From contig PWEJ01000072.1 of NCBI GenBank assembly GCA_003553485.1, positions 1 through 64,000 of the forward strand: a DNA stretch of 64,000 nucleotides, written 5' to 3'. Position 1 is the first letter of the stretch. Every line of letters begins with the position of its first letter. Below, one piece after another: positions 8,217 to 17,264 of the stretch. The DNA is from Halanaerobiaceae bacterium. Its GTDB lineage: Bacteria; Bacillota; Halanaerobiia; Halanaerobiales; Halarsenatibacteraceae. Both the position numbers and the translations under genes were made by a program. The notes beneath the pieces were generated by a model. It was not told the origin of the DNA. It ran no database searches and worked only from the letters and a program-made list of their open reading frames with translations.

Positions 8217-9200
8217 ATGAATTATAGAAAATTAGGCAAAACTGATTATCAGGTAGCAGAGATTTCTTTTGGCGCCTGGGCTATTGGAGGCTCCTGGGGA
8301 GAGGTGAAGGATCAAGTCAGTAAGCAGGCATTAGAAGAGGCAATCAATCAGGGAATAAACTTTTTTGATACTGCTGATGTTTATGGGGATGGTAGAAGTG
8401 AACGCTTAATTGGAGAGTTGAAGAAAAAAACCTCTGAAAGAATATATATTGCTACCAAAGCTGGTAGAAGATTAGATCCTCATTATGCAGAAGGATATAA
8501 TCGGAAGAATCTTACCGCTTTTGTCGAGCGGAGCAGAAGAAACTTGAAGGTTGATAAAATAGATCTTTTACAGCTACACTGTCCTCCTACTGAGGTGTTT
8601 TATAACGAAGAAGTTTTTAATGTCTTAGAGGATTTTGTGGCCAAAGGAGTTATTGAACATTATGGTGTAAGTGTTGAGACAATTGAGGAAGCAAAGAAAT
8701 CTCTTGATTATGATAATTTGGCCAGTGTTATGATTATTTATAATATCTTTAGACCTAAACCAGCAGAAGAATTTTTTCAGCTAGCTAAGGAGAAAAATGT
8801 CGGCATTATAGTCAGGGTTCCCCTTGCTAGTGGTTTGCTTACCGGGAAATTTTCTGAGGATAGTGTTTTTCCTGAAGATGACCATCGTAATTTTAATAGA
8901 GAGGGAGAGGCCTTTGATAAAGGAGAAACTTTTTCTGGAGTGGATTATAAAAAAGGGCTTCAAGCTGTCAGAGAGTTACAGCAAATTAAACCAGAAGGAA
9001 TTACGATGGCGCAGTTTGCTCTAAAATGGATTCTCATGAATGAGGCTGTAAGTTGTGTGGTACCTGGAGCTAAAAATCCTCAGCAGGTGAGGGAAAATGC
9101 TGCGACTACACATCTGGATGATTTATCACCGGAGGTTATGAAAAAGGTTGATAGAATTTATGAGCAAAATATAAAAGAAGATGTTCACCATCTCTGGTGA
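8217..9200 (+). CDS. aldo/keto reductase
   Basis: An NAD(P)H-dependent oxidoreductase of 327 aa with the aldo/keto reductase TIM barrel. It begins MNYRKLGKTDYQV and contains FFDTADVYGDGRSE (catalytic Asp and Tyr, about residues 50-63), ATKAG with the catalytic lysine and LLQLHCPP near residue 121. It is most like the YghZ/Tas-type branch. An XylR operator in the upstream gap ties it to the pentose regulon. It might reduce the aldehyde product or a side product of sugar processing; the true substrate cannot be read from sequence. A terminator follows at 9314. Confidence 0.9.
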   Translation: MNYRKLGKTDYQVAEISFGAWAIGGSWGEVKDQVSKQALEEAINQGINFFDTADVYGDGRSERLIGELKKKTSERIYIATKAGRRLDPHYAEGYNRKNLTAFVERSRRNLKVDKIDLLQLHCPPTEVFYNEEVFNVLEDFVAKGVIEHYGVSVETIEEAKKSLDYDNLASVMIIYNIFRPKPAEEFFQLAKEKNVGIIVRVPLASGLLTGKFSEDSVFPEDDHRNFNREGEAFDKGETFSGVDYKKGLQAVRELQQIKPEGITMAQFALKWILMNEAVSCVVPGAKNPQQVRENAATTHLDDLSPEVMKKVDRIYEQNIKEDVHHLW

Positions 9201-9313
9201 TAATTCCCCTGCTAAAAAAATAAACTTGTCAAAATCAAGCTCATTTAATATTAAATTTAACAGAAGAAACATAAAAGAAACTCAAAGAAAAAAGTCCATA
9301 ATTCGAAGGCTTA

Positions 9314-9351
9314 TAAGTCGGAATGCAACACAAGATTCCGGCTTATTTTTT
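9314..9351 (+). terminator. rho-independent terminator after the aldo/keto reductase gene
   Basis: The stem TAAGTCGGAAT (9314-9324) pairs with ATTCCGGCTTA (9335-9345) with one G-T pair across a 10-nt loop. Six T residues follow immediately (9346-9351). It ends the transcription unit that contains the transporter, methyltransferase and reductase genes. Confidence 0.9.
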
Positions 9352-9470
9352 CATTAAGCTATCTGGAATTAAAATAGAGGTAGATAGGCCTGAACTTACC
9401 TGTAAAATTTCAATTATAATAATTCAACTTGGAGAAGGAATTACAGGAGATATGTCAAAGTAAAAGAAAG

Positions 9471-9505
9471 ACAGGGATTTTTAAATTTTACCCTGTTTTA
9501 TCTTT
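9471..9505 (+). terminator. possible weak terminator or attenuator upstream of xylB
   Basis: ACAGGG (9471-9476) pairs with CCCTGT (9491-9496) around an AT-rich 14-nt loop, followed by a T-rich tract. The stem is only 6 bp, so this is a tentative call. Confidence 0.35.
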
Positions 9506-9602
9506 TAATCTTTAATTTGCTAATTGACATAAACTGGTTTAAAAGAAAAAAGTTTTTGATTTTAATAATAGATATTCAGTTTTTAGAGGGAGGAAATTTT
9601 AC

Positions 9603-11099
9603 ATGAAATACCTAATAGGACTAGATATTGGAACCAGCGGAGTAAAGGGCCTTCTGGTCTCTAAGCAAGGGAAAATTGCAGCCAGTTTCCGCTCGGGCTA
9701 TGAGGTTCATAACCCTAAATCAGGCTGGGCCGAGCAGGATCCTGAGGACTGGTGGCAGGCCACCAGAGAAGTTTTGCAGAAACTTACTCAAAAGCTTAAA
9801 GACTCCAGCTCAGAAGTTAGCTGTATAAGTTTCTCCGGTCAGATGCATAGCTCTGTTTTTTTGGATAAAGATGACCAGGTCATTAGACCAGCCATACTCT
9901 GGAGTGATACCCGGACCAGTGATGAATGTCAGGAAATTGAAGATAAAGTTGGTGGCCGAAAAAACCTGATAAAATTAACTGGCAATAGGGCTCTGGAGGG
10001 GTTTACTGCTCCCAAAGTTCTCTGGTTGCGCAATAATGAACCTGAAAATTATGCTAAATGTCATACTCTGCTACTGCCCAAGGATTATATCAGATGGCGG
10101 TTAACTGGCCAAAAAAATATGGATTACTCAGATGCAGCTGGAACTTTAATGCTAGATGTTGCTGGAAAGCAATGGAATTCTGAGCTTTTGTCTGCTCTCC
10201 AGATAGATAAATCTATCTTACCTCCTCTTTGTGAGTCAGTCGATATTGTGGGAAAGGTAACCAAAGGAGCTGCCGAGCTAACAGGACTTAAAGAAGGGAC
10301 TCCTGTAGTGGCAGGAGGTGCCGACAATGCCTGCGGGGCAGTAGGTAGTGGGATGATAAAAGAAGGAAGAGTTATGGTGAGTGTAGGCTCTTCCGGGGTA
10401 GTGTTAGCGCCGGCGCAAAACTATCAAGCAGAGCCCGAGGGTAAATTACACTTATTTAATCATGCTGCCCCTGATAGTTATTATTATATGGGGGTTATGC
10501 TGGCAGCCGGTCAGGCTTTAAGCTGGGCTAAGAATAATATATTGCCAGAAAGCTGGAATTATGATATTTTAAATAATAGAGCCAGTCAGATATCTCCAGG
10601 TAGCGAGGGACTGATTTTTCTGCCCTATCTCTATGGAGAAAGAACTCCTCATGCTGATGCTCAAGCCAGAGGTGTATTTTTTGGTCTATCTGCTCGACAT
10701 GATAAATCTCATTTGGCCCGGAGTGTCATGGAAGGAGTAACCTTTGGTTTAAAGGATTCTCTGGAGTTGATTAAAAAACGCGGGGTTGTCATAGAAAAAG
10801 TTAGAGCAATAGGTGGAGGAGCGAAGAGTAAGGTCTGGCAACAAATCATTGCTGATATTTTCGCAGTTCCCGTTGATCTCTTAGAGATGGAAGAAGGTCC
10901 AGCCTTTGGAGCGGCAATGCTGGCCGGGGTTGGAGTGGGGATGTTTAAAGACTTTTCAGAGGTTGATAAAGAATTGATTAAAGTTAGGACAACTATCGAG
11001 CCTAAAGCAGAGAATATAGATAAGTACCACAAAAACTACCAGGTGTATAAATCATTATATCCGGCTTTGAAAGATATTTTTCCCTCTATTATTGAATAA
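9603..11099 (+). CDS. xylB: xylulokinase
   Basis: Phosphorylates D-xylulose to D-xylulose 5-phosphate with ATP, feeding the pentose phosphate pathway. It is an FGGY-family kinase of 498 aa, the usual XylB length. It begins YLIGLDIGTSGVKGLLV (phosphate 1 loop) and carries the xylulokinase hallmark SFSGQMHSSVFLD near residue 78, WSDTR near 101 and the adenosine-site AIGGGAKSKVWQQ near 402. The ATG is preceded by GAGGGAGG. Its codon use is slightly less AT-rich than the upstream genes. It completes the xylose pathway begun by xylA. Confidence 0.96.
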   Translation: MKYLIGLDIGTSGVKGLLVSKQGKIAASFRSGYEVHNPKSGWAEQDPEDWWQATREVLQKLTQKLKDSSSEVSCISFSGQMHSSVFLDKDDQVIRPAILWSDTRTSDECQEIEDKVGGRKNLIKLTGNRALEGFTAPKVLWLRNNEPENYAKCHTLLLPKDYIRWRLTGQKNMDYSDAAGTLMLDVAGKQWNSELLSALQIDKSILPPLCESVDIVGKVTKGAAELTGLKEGTPVVAGGADNACGAVGSGMIKEGRVMVSVGSSGVVLAPAQNYQAEPEGKLHLFNHAAPDSYYYMGVMLAAGQALSWAKNNILPESWNYDILNNRASQISPGSEGLIFLPYLYGERTPHADAQARGVFFGLSARHDKSHLARSVMEGVTFGLKDSLELIKKRGVVIEKVRAIGGGAKSKVWQQIIADIFAVPVDLLEMEEGPAFGAAMLAGVGVGMFKDFSEVDKELIKVRTTIEPKAENIDKYHKNYQVYKSLYPALKDIFPSIIE

Positions 11100-11182
11100 T
11101 ATTTTCTTTTGAAAATCAAAAAGTGGCTTTTACGCAAAAAATTTATTTACCTGAAAAATCCTGAAAGAAAGAGTGACTAATA

Positions 11183-12193
11183 ATGGCGAATATGTTAGAC
11201 GTTGCTAAATTGGCTGATGTATCTCCGGCCACAGTTTCTAGAGTATTGACTAATCCAGATATTGTTTCTGATCATACCAAAGATAAAGTCTTAAAGGCCA
11301 TTGAAGAATTAAACTATAAACCAAATGTCCTGGCCAGGAATCTAAGAAAAATGGAAAATAAAAATATACTGGTTATTTTACCCGACATAACCAACACTTT
11401 TTTTTCCCAGGTATTGCGGGGAATTGACCAGGTGGCAAGTGAGAATGGTTATAGGGTCTTGCTGGCCGATACCAAAGATGAATTAGATTTAGAGCATGAA
11501 TATTTAACTTATCTGGACTTAAAAATTGCTGATGCGGCAATAATGCTTACCTCCAGAAATGTTGAAGCTATAGAAGAGTTAGCCCGGAAACACCAGATAG
11601 TACTGGCCTGTGAATATATTAAAGATTCGCAATTGCCCATGGTTTCTATAGATAATATCAAAAGTGCCTATAAAGCAACTAAACATCTAATAGATTTAGG
11701 CCACCAAAAGATTGCCCATATTTCTGGGCCCATGGATATTATTCTTAATAAAGATAGATTTGAGGGCTATAAAAAAGCACTGCTTGAGGCAAATTTAAAA
11801 TTTAATAGAGATTGGGTTAAGGAGGGCGAATATACCGTTGACTCAGGATATTCTGAAATGGAAAAACTCTTACAATTATCTGCCCCTCCTACGGCAGTCT
11901 TTGCTTCCAATGATGAGATGGCAATAGGGGCTATAAAAGCTATTAAAAATAGCAATATGAAAGTGCCTGATGATATAGCGGTGGTTGGTTTTGATGATAT
12001 TAAATGGGCTTCAATATATGAGCCCGCCCTGACTACCATCTTTCAGCCTACCTTTGAAATAGGCAAGAAAGCCATGTCAATTTTGCTGAAACTAATCAAA
12101 GAAGAAAAAGAAGATTTTCAGCTGGAACGCAAGGTATATGAAGGCGAATTGGTTGTGCGAAAAACTTGTGGAGCAAAAAACAATCGTGATTGA
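11183..12193 (+). CDS. LacI-family transcriptional regulator
   Basis: A 336-aa repressor. The N-terminal helix-turn-helix and hinge read MLDVAKLADVSPATVSRVL through ALNYKPN-like residues and end in LARNLR at about residue 55. A periplasmic-binding-protein-like sugar domain follows, with the C-terminal VVGFDDIKWASIYEP block. It lies 83 bp after xylB and 248 bp before the oxidoreductase gene. Two copies of a LacI-type palindrome in that downstream gap suggest it represses the operon starting at 12441. The effector is unknown, perhaps a sugar, polyol or its acid. Confidence 0.93.
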   Translation: MANMLDVAKLADVSPATVSRVLTNPDIVSDHTKDKVLKAIEELNYKPNVLARNLRKMENKNILVILPDITNTFFSQVLRGIDQVASENGYRVLLADTKDELDLEHEYLTYLDLKIADAAIMLTSRNVEAIEELARKHQIVLACEYIKDSQLPMVSIDNIKSAYKATKHLIDLGHQKIAHISGPMDIILNKDRFEGYKKALLEANLKFNRDWVKEGEYTVDSGYSEMEKLLQLSAPPTAVFASNDEMAIGAIKAIKNSNMKVPDDIAVVGFDDIKWASIYEPALTTIFQPTFEIGKKAMSILLKLIKEEKEDFQLERKVYEGELVVRKTCGAKNNRD

Positions 12194-12235
12194 TGGAGGA
12201 GTTTTTGCTTTTACAGCGAATATAAATAATAGCAG

Positions 12236-12249
12236 TGAAATGGATTTCA
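12236..12249. promoter_or_regulatory. LacI-family operator, upstream copy
   Basis: TGAAAT-GG-ATTTCA, a palindrome with 6-bp arms, identical over 14 bases to the copy at 12372-12385. It lies 43 bp after the LacI-type regulator gene. The two centres are 136 bp apart, close to 13 helical turns, compatible with repression by looping. Confidence 0.65.
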
Positions 12250-12370
12250 TTTTGTAAAACAATTATGGAAAGAGCCATTATTACCCTGATTTTTTATATT
12301 AAATCTTGTTTTAATCTTATGAAATAAAGCAATCAGTCTTAGAGATTTGTGCTTGTTAAGTATAATTTCA

Positions 12371-12386
12371 ATGAAATGGATTTCAT
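12371..12386. promoter_or_regulatory. LacI-family operator, promoter-proximal copy
   Basis: ATGAAAT-GG-ATTTCAT, with 7-bp arms. It begins 4 bp after a TATAAT hexamer at 12361-12366, so a repressor here would sit over the probable transcription start. The minus-35 for that hexamer is poor. The site lies 55 bp before the oxidoreductase start. Confidence 0.7.
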
Positions 12387-12440
12387 AATGACAAATAATT
12401 CTAATTATAAGAATAATAACAAAAAATGAGGAGGCCAATT

Positions 12441-13589
12441 ATGACCAAGAAAAAACTCAGGTATGGGATGGTAGGTGGCGGTCCTGGTGCCTTCATCGGC
12501 GAGGTTCACAGAAGAGCAGCAAAATTTGATGGGAAAAACATTCTTGTAGCCGGGAGTTTTTCAAGTGACTACGATAAAACTCTGGCCAAAGGTGAAGAAT
12601 TAGGTCTGGAGGAAAAAAGACTGTATAAGACTTATGAAGAAATGGCTGCCCGGGAATCTGAGCTCAAGGAGGGTATAGATTTTGTTTCCATAACGACCCC
12701 TAATCATACTCATTTTAAAATTGCCAGAGCTTTTTTAACAAGAGGAATCAGTGTCGTCTGTGATAAACCAGTAACCACCTCCAGTGCTGAAGCTGAAGAA
12801 TTATTGGAATTAGCGGAAAAACACCGGGCTTTGTTTTGTGTTACCTATACCTATTCCGGTTATCCAATGGTAAAGGAAGCTAAAGAGCTAGTAGAAAATG
12901 GTGAGTTAGGTGATATTAGAGTTATTATGGGAGAATATCCCCAGGAATGGTTAGCAGAACGAGCGGAAATGGGCGATAACAGGCAGGCTTCCTGGAGAAC
13001 CAATCCAGCTGAAGCGGGAATCTCAAATTGCATGGGAGATATTGGCAGTCATATAGAGCATACCACCAGCTATATAACTGGCTGCGAAATATCTCAGCTC
13101 AGTGCTAACTTAAATACTTTTGTTGAGGGTAGAATTCTGGATGATAATGGTCAGGTAATGATTAAATATAAAAATGGAGCTACCGGGATGTTCTGGGCCT
13201 CTCAGGTTGCAATTGGCAATGATAATGGACTAAAGGTGCGAGTTTTTGGCTCAAAGGGTTCCCTGGAATGGGAACAGGAAAATCCCAATTACCTTCACTT
13301 TACTAAACTAAATGAAGCAACAAAAATTCTCTCCCGGGGTCATGATTATCTGGGTCCTGCAGCAAAGAAAAATACTCGGATCCCTTCTGGTCATCCGGAA
13401 GGTTATTTTGAAGCCTTTGCTAATATTTATAATAACTTTAGTCAGGCCTTACTGGAAAAGAAAGAAAAAGGGAAAGTTAAGGAAGAAGACTTTGATTATC
13501 CTAAGTTAGAAGAGGGATACCGGGGAGTTAAATTTGTAGAAAAATGCGTTGAAAGTTCAAATAATGGATCTAGCTGGCTTGATTTTTAA
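12441..13589 (+). CDS. Gfo/Idh/MocA-family oxidoreductase
   Basis: An NAD(P)-dependent sugar or polyol dehydrogenase of 382 aa. The Rossmann domain shows the glycine-rich GMVGGGPGAFIG near residue 9, ITTPNHTHF (about residue 87) and VVCDKPVTTS with the catalytic lysine. A C-terminal Gfo_Idh_MocA domain follows. The open frame reaches back to 12426, but its first codons are the GAGGAGG ribosome site, so ATG 12441 is the start. With the adjacent TIM-barrel epimerase and sugar importer, it probably oxidises a cyclic polyol or sugar. Homology cannot fix the substrate. Confidence 0.92.
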   Translation: MTKKKLRYGMVGGGPGAFIGEVHRRAAKFDGKNILVAGSFSSDYDKTLAKGEELGLEEKRLYKTYEEMAARESELKEGIDFVSITTPNHTHFKIARAFLTRGISVVCDKPVTTSSAEAEELLELAEKHRALFCVTYTYSGYPMVKEAKELVENGELGDIRVIMGEYPQEWLAERAEMGDNRQASWRTNPAEAGISNCMGDIGSHIEHTTSYITGCEISQLSANLNTFVEGRILDDNGQVMIKYKNGATGMFWASQVAIGNDNGLKVRVFGSKGSLEWEQENPNYLHFTKLNEATKILSRGHDYLGPAAKKNTRIPSGHPEGYFEAFANIYNNFSQALLEKKEKGKVKEEDFDYPKLEEGYRGVKFVEKCVESSNNGSSWLDF

Positions 13590-13653
13590 AACTAATTATA
13601 AACACTTATTTAATTCTATTGAAATTCTATAAAACTAAAATGGGGGTAGAAAA

Positions 13654-14643
13654 ATGAGTAGACCGGTAACGCTTTTTACAGGTCAATGGGCTGATTTGCC
13701 CTTTGAAAAAATATGTGCCTTAGCTGAAGAAATGGGTTATGATGGTCTGGAAATTGCTGCCTGGGGAGATCACTTTAAGGCCCAGAAGGCAGTTGAGGAT
13801 CCTGAATATGTTCCTAAGAAAAAAGAAATTTTGCAAAAACATAATTTAAAATGCTGGGCAATTGGAGCTCACTTGCCAGGGCAATGTGTAGGAGCGCGTT
13901 ATGATAAAAGGTATGATGCTTTTGCGCCTGATGAACTTGCCGGTAAACCAGAAGAAATTAGAAACTGGGGAATTGAGCAGATGAAGATGCTGGCTGAAGG
14001 GGCAAATAAAATGGGTTGTCAGGTCATAACAGGTTTTACAGGTTCTCCTATCTGGAAGTTTTTGTATTCATTTCCTCCCACCAGTCAGGAAATGATTGAA
14101 AAGGCCTTTGCAGAGATTGTAGAGCTCTGGAATCCTATTCTGGATAGATTTGATAAATATGAGGTAAAATTTGCTCTAGAAGTCCATCCCACTGAAATTG
14201 CCTTTGATTATTATACTACTGAAAAACTTCTTAAAGCCTTTGACTATCGTGAAGCTTTTGGTATAAATTTTGATCCCAGTCATCTGATCTGGCAGGGCGT
14301 TGACCCTGAAGTATTTTTGCGGGATTTTGCTGACAGAATTTATCATGTCCACATGAAGGATGCAGCTGTTAACCTGGATGGGAAAGCAGGAATTCTGGCT
14401 TCTCATTTACCCTTTGGAGATTTAAGAAGAGGATGGGACTTTAGATCTTTAGGTCATGGAGATGTGGACTTTGAAGTAATTATCAGACAGTTAAATGCGA
14501 TGAATTATAACGGACCATTATCTGTTGAATGGGAAGATAGTGGTATGGACAGAATTTATGGTGCAAAGGAAGCTCTAGAATTTGTTAGAGAGATTGATTT
14601 CAAACCATCAGAACGAGCCTTTGATGAATCAATGGAGAATTAA
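13654..14643 (+). CDS. sugar phosphate isomerase/epimerase-like TIM-barrel protein
   Basis: A 329-aa AP endonuclease 2-type TIM barrel, related to IolE, hydroxypyruvate isomerase and tagatose epimerases. Metal-site residues are visible in FALEVHPTEIAFD (Glu near residue 172), INFDPSHLIWQG (His near residue 210), IYHVHMKDA (His pair near residue 231) and LSVEWED near residue 290. It starts at ATG 13654 behind TGGGGG, 64 bp after the oxidoreductase gene. The pair resembles polyol or keto-sugar interconversion modules such as inositol catabolism, but no iolB, iolC or iolD is present. Confidence 0.88.
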   Translation: MSRPVTLFTGQWADLPFEKICALAEEMGYDGLEIAAWGDHFKAQKAVEDPEYVPKKKEILQKHNLKCWAIGAHLPGQCVGARYDKRYDAFAPDELAGKPEEIRNWGIEQMKMLAEGANKMGCQVITGFTGSPIWKFLYSFPPTSQEMIEKAFAEIVELWNPILDRFDKYEVKFALEVHPTEIAFDYYTTEKLLKAFDYREAFGINFDPSHLIWQGVDPEVFLRDFADRIYHVHMKDAAVNLDGKAGILASHLPFGDLRRGWDFRSLGHGDVDFEVIIRQLNAMNYNGPLSVEWEDSGMDRIYGAKEALEFVREIDFKPSERAFDESMEN

Positions 14644-14661
14644 ATTTCTGGAGGGTATAAA

Positions 14662-16161
14662 GTGGAGGATACTTTATTAACGACTAAAAATATCTGTAAG
14701 GATTTTGGCCCGGTGAGAGTATTGGATGATATTAATTTCAATCTAAATCCTGGAGAAGTTAATGCTCTAATCGGTGAAAATGGTGCGGGGAAATCTACTT
14801 TAGTAAAGATTATCTCTGGTTACCATAAACCTACAGAAGGCAAATTATTTCTGGAGGGAGAAAAATTATCATTAGATAATATTGCTGAAGGAGAAAAAAA
14901 GGGCATAGTCATGATACATCAGGAATTGAATTTAGCTCCAGATTTAACTGTCGAGGAAAACATTTTTTTGGGTCAGGAGAAGAAGAAAGGTTATTTATTA
15001 GATGAAAAATATATGTATGATGAATGCCAGAAAATTTTAAAAGAGTTAAATTGCGATATTACTCCTAAAGAAAGAATTAAGGACTTAAGCATTTCCAATC
15101 AACAAATGGTCGAAATAGCCAAGGCTGTCAGAAAAGAAGCCAAGGTTATTATAATGGATGAACCTACATCTTCACTAACAAAAGAAGAAGTTAAAATTCT
15201 TTTTAAGTTGATCAATAAATTGAAAGGCGAAAATGTAGGGATTATCTTTATATCCCATAAACTGGATGAGGTACAAGAGATAGCTGATAAAGTGACTATA
15301 TTGCGAGATGGCAAACAGATTAAAACAGGTGCGGCAAAAGAATTCACTGAAAATCAAATGGCTAATTTGATGGTAGGTAGAGAACTTGAGGATATGTATC
15401 CTGAAAAGCCGGTCTCAGAGAATAAAAAAGTTGTTTTAGAAGCAAAAAATATCAGCGTTCCTGGCTTTGTAGATTCCGCTAGTTTTAAACTGTATGAAAA
15501 TGAAATTTTAGGCTTTGCCGGTTTAGTGGGAGCAGGAAGAACCGAACTTTTAGAAGCTGTTGTAGGACTTAGGGAGAGAACTTCGGGGCAGATATATAAA
15601 AGGGATCAGGAAATTGATGCAAGTAACTATATAAAGTCAATTGATAATAATATAGCTTATTTATCAGAGGATAGAAAAGGAAAAACACTTTTAACGAGCA
15701 AAAATCTGCCCTTTAATTTAACTCTGCTATCCCTGGAGAAATATTCAGATCCCTTTATTGATAAGAATAGAGAATTAAAAGCCTTAAAAGAGGCTGAAGA
15801 AAAGTTTGAAATCCAGATTCCTAATTACAGATTAAGAGCTGATAAATTAAGTGGTGGAAACCAGCAAAAATTAGGGGTAGCAAAATTAATGGAAGCAGAA
15901 CCGGAAATAATTATATTTGATGAACCGACCCGAGGAATTGATGTAGGAACAAAACAGCAGATGTATTCATTTATAAAAGAGCTGGTAACTAAAAAGAATA
16001 AATCCTGCATAGTAATCTCTTCAGAATTACAGGAAATTATTGGCCTGTGCACCAGGGTTATAGTTATGTGTGATGGTAAGATAACAGGAAGTTTAACAGG
16101 GGAGCAAATTAAGGAAGAGATTATTATGCAGTATGCCACAGGATTAAAGGGGGCTGTCTGA
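14662..16161 (+). CDS. sugar ABC transporter ATP-binding protein (second system)
   Basis: A two-domain ATPase of 499 aa in the carbohydrate uptake 2 family. It has Walker A GENGAGKST, the Walker B block IIMDEPTSSLTKEE, a second half starting AGLVGAGRTELLEA, signature LSGGNQQKLG and IIFDEPTRGIDVG. Translation starts at GTG 14662 behind GGAGGGT. Its TGA stop overlaps the ATG of the permease by one base, so the two are translationally coupled. It is a paralogue of the protein at 3728-5263 but clearly diverged. Confidence 0.94.
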   Translation: MEDTLLTTKNICKDFGPVRVLDDINFNLNPGEVNALIGENGAGKSTLVKIISGYHKPTEGKLFLEGEKLSLDNIAEGEKKGIVMIHQELNLAPDLTVEENIFLGQEKKKGYLLDEKYMYDECQKILKELNCDITPKERIKDLSISNQQMVEIAKAVRKEAKVIIMDEPTSSLTKEEVKILFKLINKLKGENVGIIFISHKLDEVQEIADKVTILRDGKQIKTGAAKEFTENQMANLMVGRELEDMYPEKPVSENKKVVLEAKNISVPGFVDSASFKLYENEILGFAGLVGAGRTELLEAVVGLRERTSGQIYKRDQEIDASNYIKSIDNNIAYLSEDRKGKTLLTSKNLPFNLTLLSLEKYSDPFIDKNRELKALKEAEEKFEIQIPNYRLRADKLSGGNQQKLGVAKLMEAEPEIIIFDEPTRGIDVGTKQQMYSFIKELVTKKNKSCIVISSELQEIIGLCTRVIVMCDGKITGSLTGEQIKEEIIMQYATGLKGAV

Positions 16162-17159
16162 TGGATTTGGCAAAAAAGTTAGGACTTGATGATATAGAAT
16201 TAAATTACGGAACAGTAAAAACCTTAGGCCCATTTATAGCGCTGGTATTACTTTTCATTTTAGCTACTGCCATTAATCCAGCCTTTCTATCTGCGGGAAA
16301 TTTACGAAATGTATTTGCCAGAACTGCTTTTATTGGGATAATAGCTGTTGGTTCTACCTTCGTCATAATTGCAGGTGGGATAGATTTATCAGTGGGCTCG
16401 ATGGCTGCTTTTATTTCCGGCGTGATGATTATCGTCATGAATGCAGCTGCAGCTAACTTTGGAGTTGGAGTCACTACAGTTGTAATTGGGATAATAACAT
16501 CGCTAGTTTTAGGATTTTTAGCCGGAGCCTTTAATGGCCTTTTTATAACCAAAGGGGGAATAGAGCCCTTTATCGTTACCCTGGGAACCATGGGGATTTT
16601 TCGCTCATTGGTAACCTATCTTGCCGATGGGGGGACCTTATCTTTAGACTTTGGCGTTAGGGCAACTTACCGCCCGGTCTATTATCAATTGATACTGGGC
16701 ATTCCAGTACCGGTAATTGTCTTTGGAATTATTGCCATACTATCAACAATTATTCTAAATAAAACTAGCTTTGGTAGATACTGTCTGGCGATAGGCTCTA
16801 ATTATGAAGTGGCTAAATATTCAGCAATAAACGTACCAAAGGTCAGAACAATAACCTTTATTTTGCAGGGCTTATGTGTTGCGGTAGCAACTATTTTATA
16901 TGTTCCCAGGCTGGGCGCAGCTTCAGCCTCAACCGGTTTGATGTGGGAGTTAGAGGCTATTGCAGCTGTAATAATTGGTGGCACTGCTTTAAAGGGTGGT
17001 GCTGGAAGAATCTGGGGTACAATTGTTGGGGCCATTATTTTAACCTTAATTGGAAATATCCTAAACTTAACTGATCTGGTAAGCCCTTATTTAAATGGAA
17101 CTGTTCAGGGTTTAATTATCATTGGAGCTGTTATGTTCCAGAGAAGTGGTAGCAACTAA
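16161..17159 (+). CDS. sugar ABC transporter permease (second system)
   Basis: An RbsC-like inner-membrane permease of 332 aa with about eight to ten hydrophobic segments. The signature IIAGGIDLSVGSMAAF lies near residue 68 and AVIIGGTALKGGAGRIWG near residue 271. It overlaps the ATPase stop codon by one base. It forms the channel of the importer with the preceding ATPase and the following binding protein. Confidence 0.94.
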   Translation: MDLAKKLGLDDIELNYGTVKTLGPFIALVLLFILATAINPAFLSAGNLRNVFARTAFIGIIAVGSTFVIIAGGIDLSVGSMAAFISGVMIIVMNAAAANFGVGVTTVVIGIITSLVLGFLAGAFNGLFITKGGIEPFIVTLGTMGIFRSLVTYLADGGTLSLDFGVRATYRPVYYQLILGIPVPVIVFGIIAILSTIILNKTSFGRYCLAIGSNYEVAKYSAINVPKVRTITFILQGLCVAVATILYVPRLGAASASTGLMWELEAIAAVIIGGTALKGGAGRIWGTIVGAIILTLIGNILNLTDLVSPYLNGTVQGLIIIGAVMFQRSGSN

Positions 17160-17264
17160 AACTAATTGAGGGGAGGGATAATTAACAGTACTAAAATTTA
17201 ACTTTTCAGATTCTTATTTAAAGAACAATTTTAAATTTATTTTTTAAAAGGGGGATTATTAACG

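Larger units (their letters stand above)
9201..9602. other. intergenic region before xylB
   Basis: A 402-bp AT-rich gap. It holds a strong terminator (9314-9351), a weaker hairpin (9471-9496) followed by T-rich DNA, and a perfect minus-35-like TTGACA at 9524-9529 without a convincing minus-10 at the right spacing. xylB is therefore probably transcribed from its own promoter. A minimal frame MSK-stop at 9452 behind AGGAG is noted but is too short to support a gene. Confidence 0.6.
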
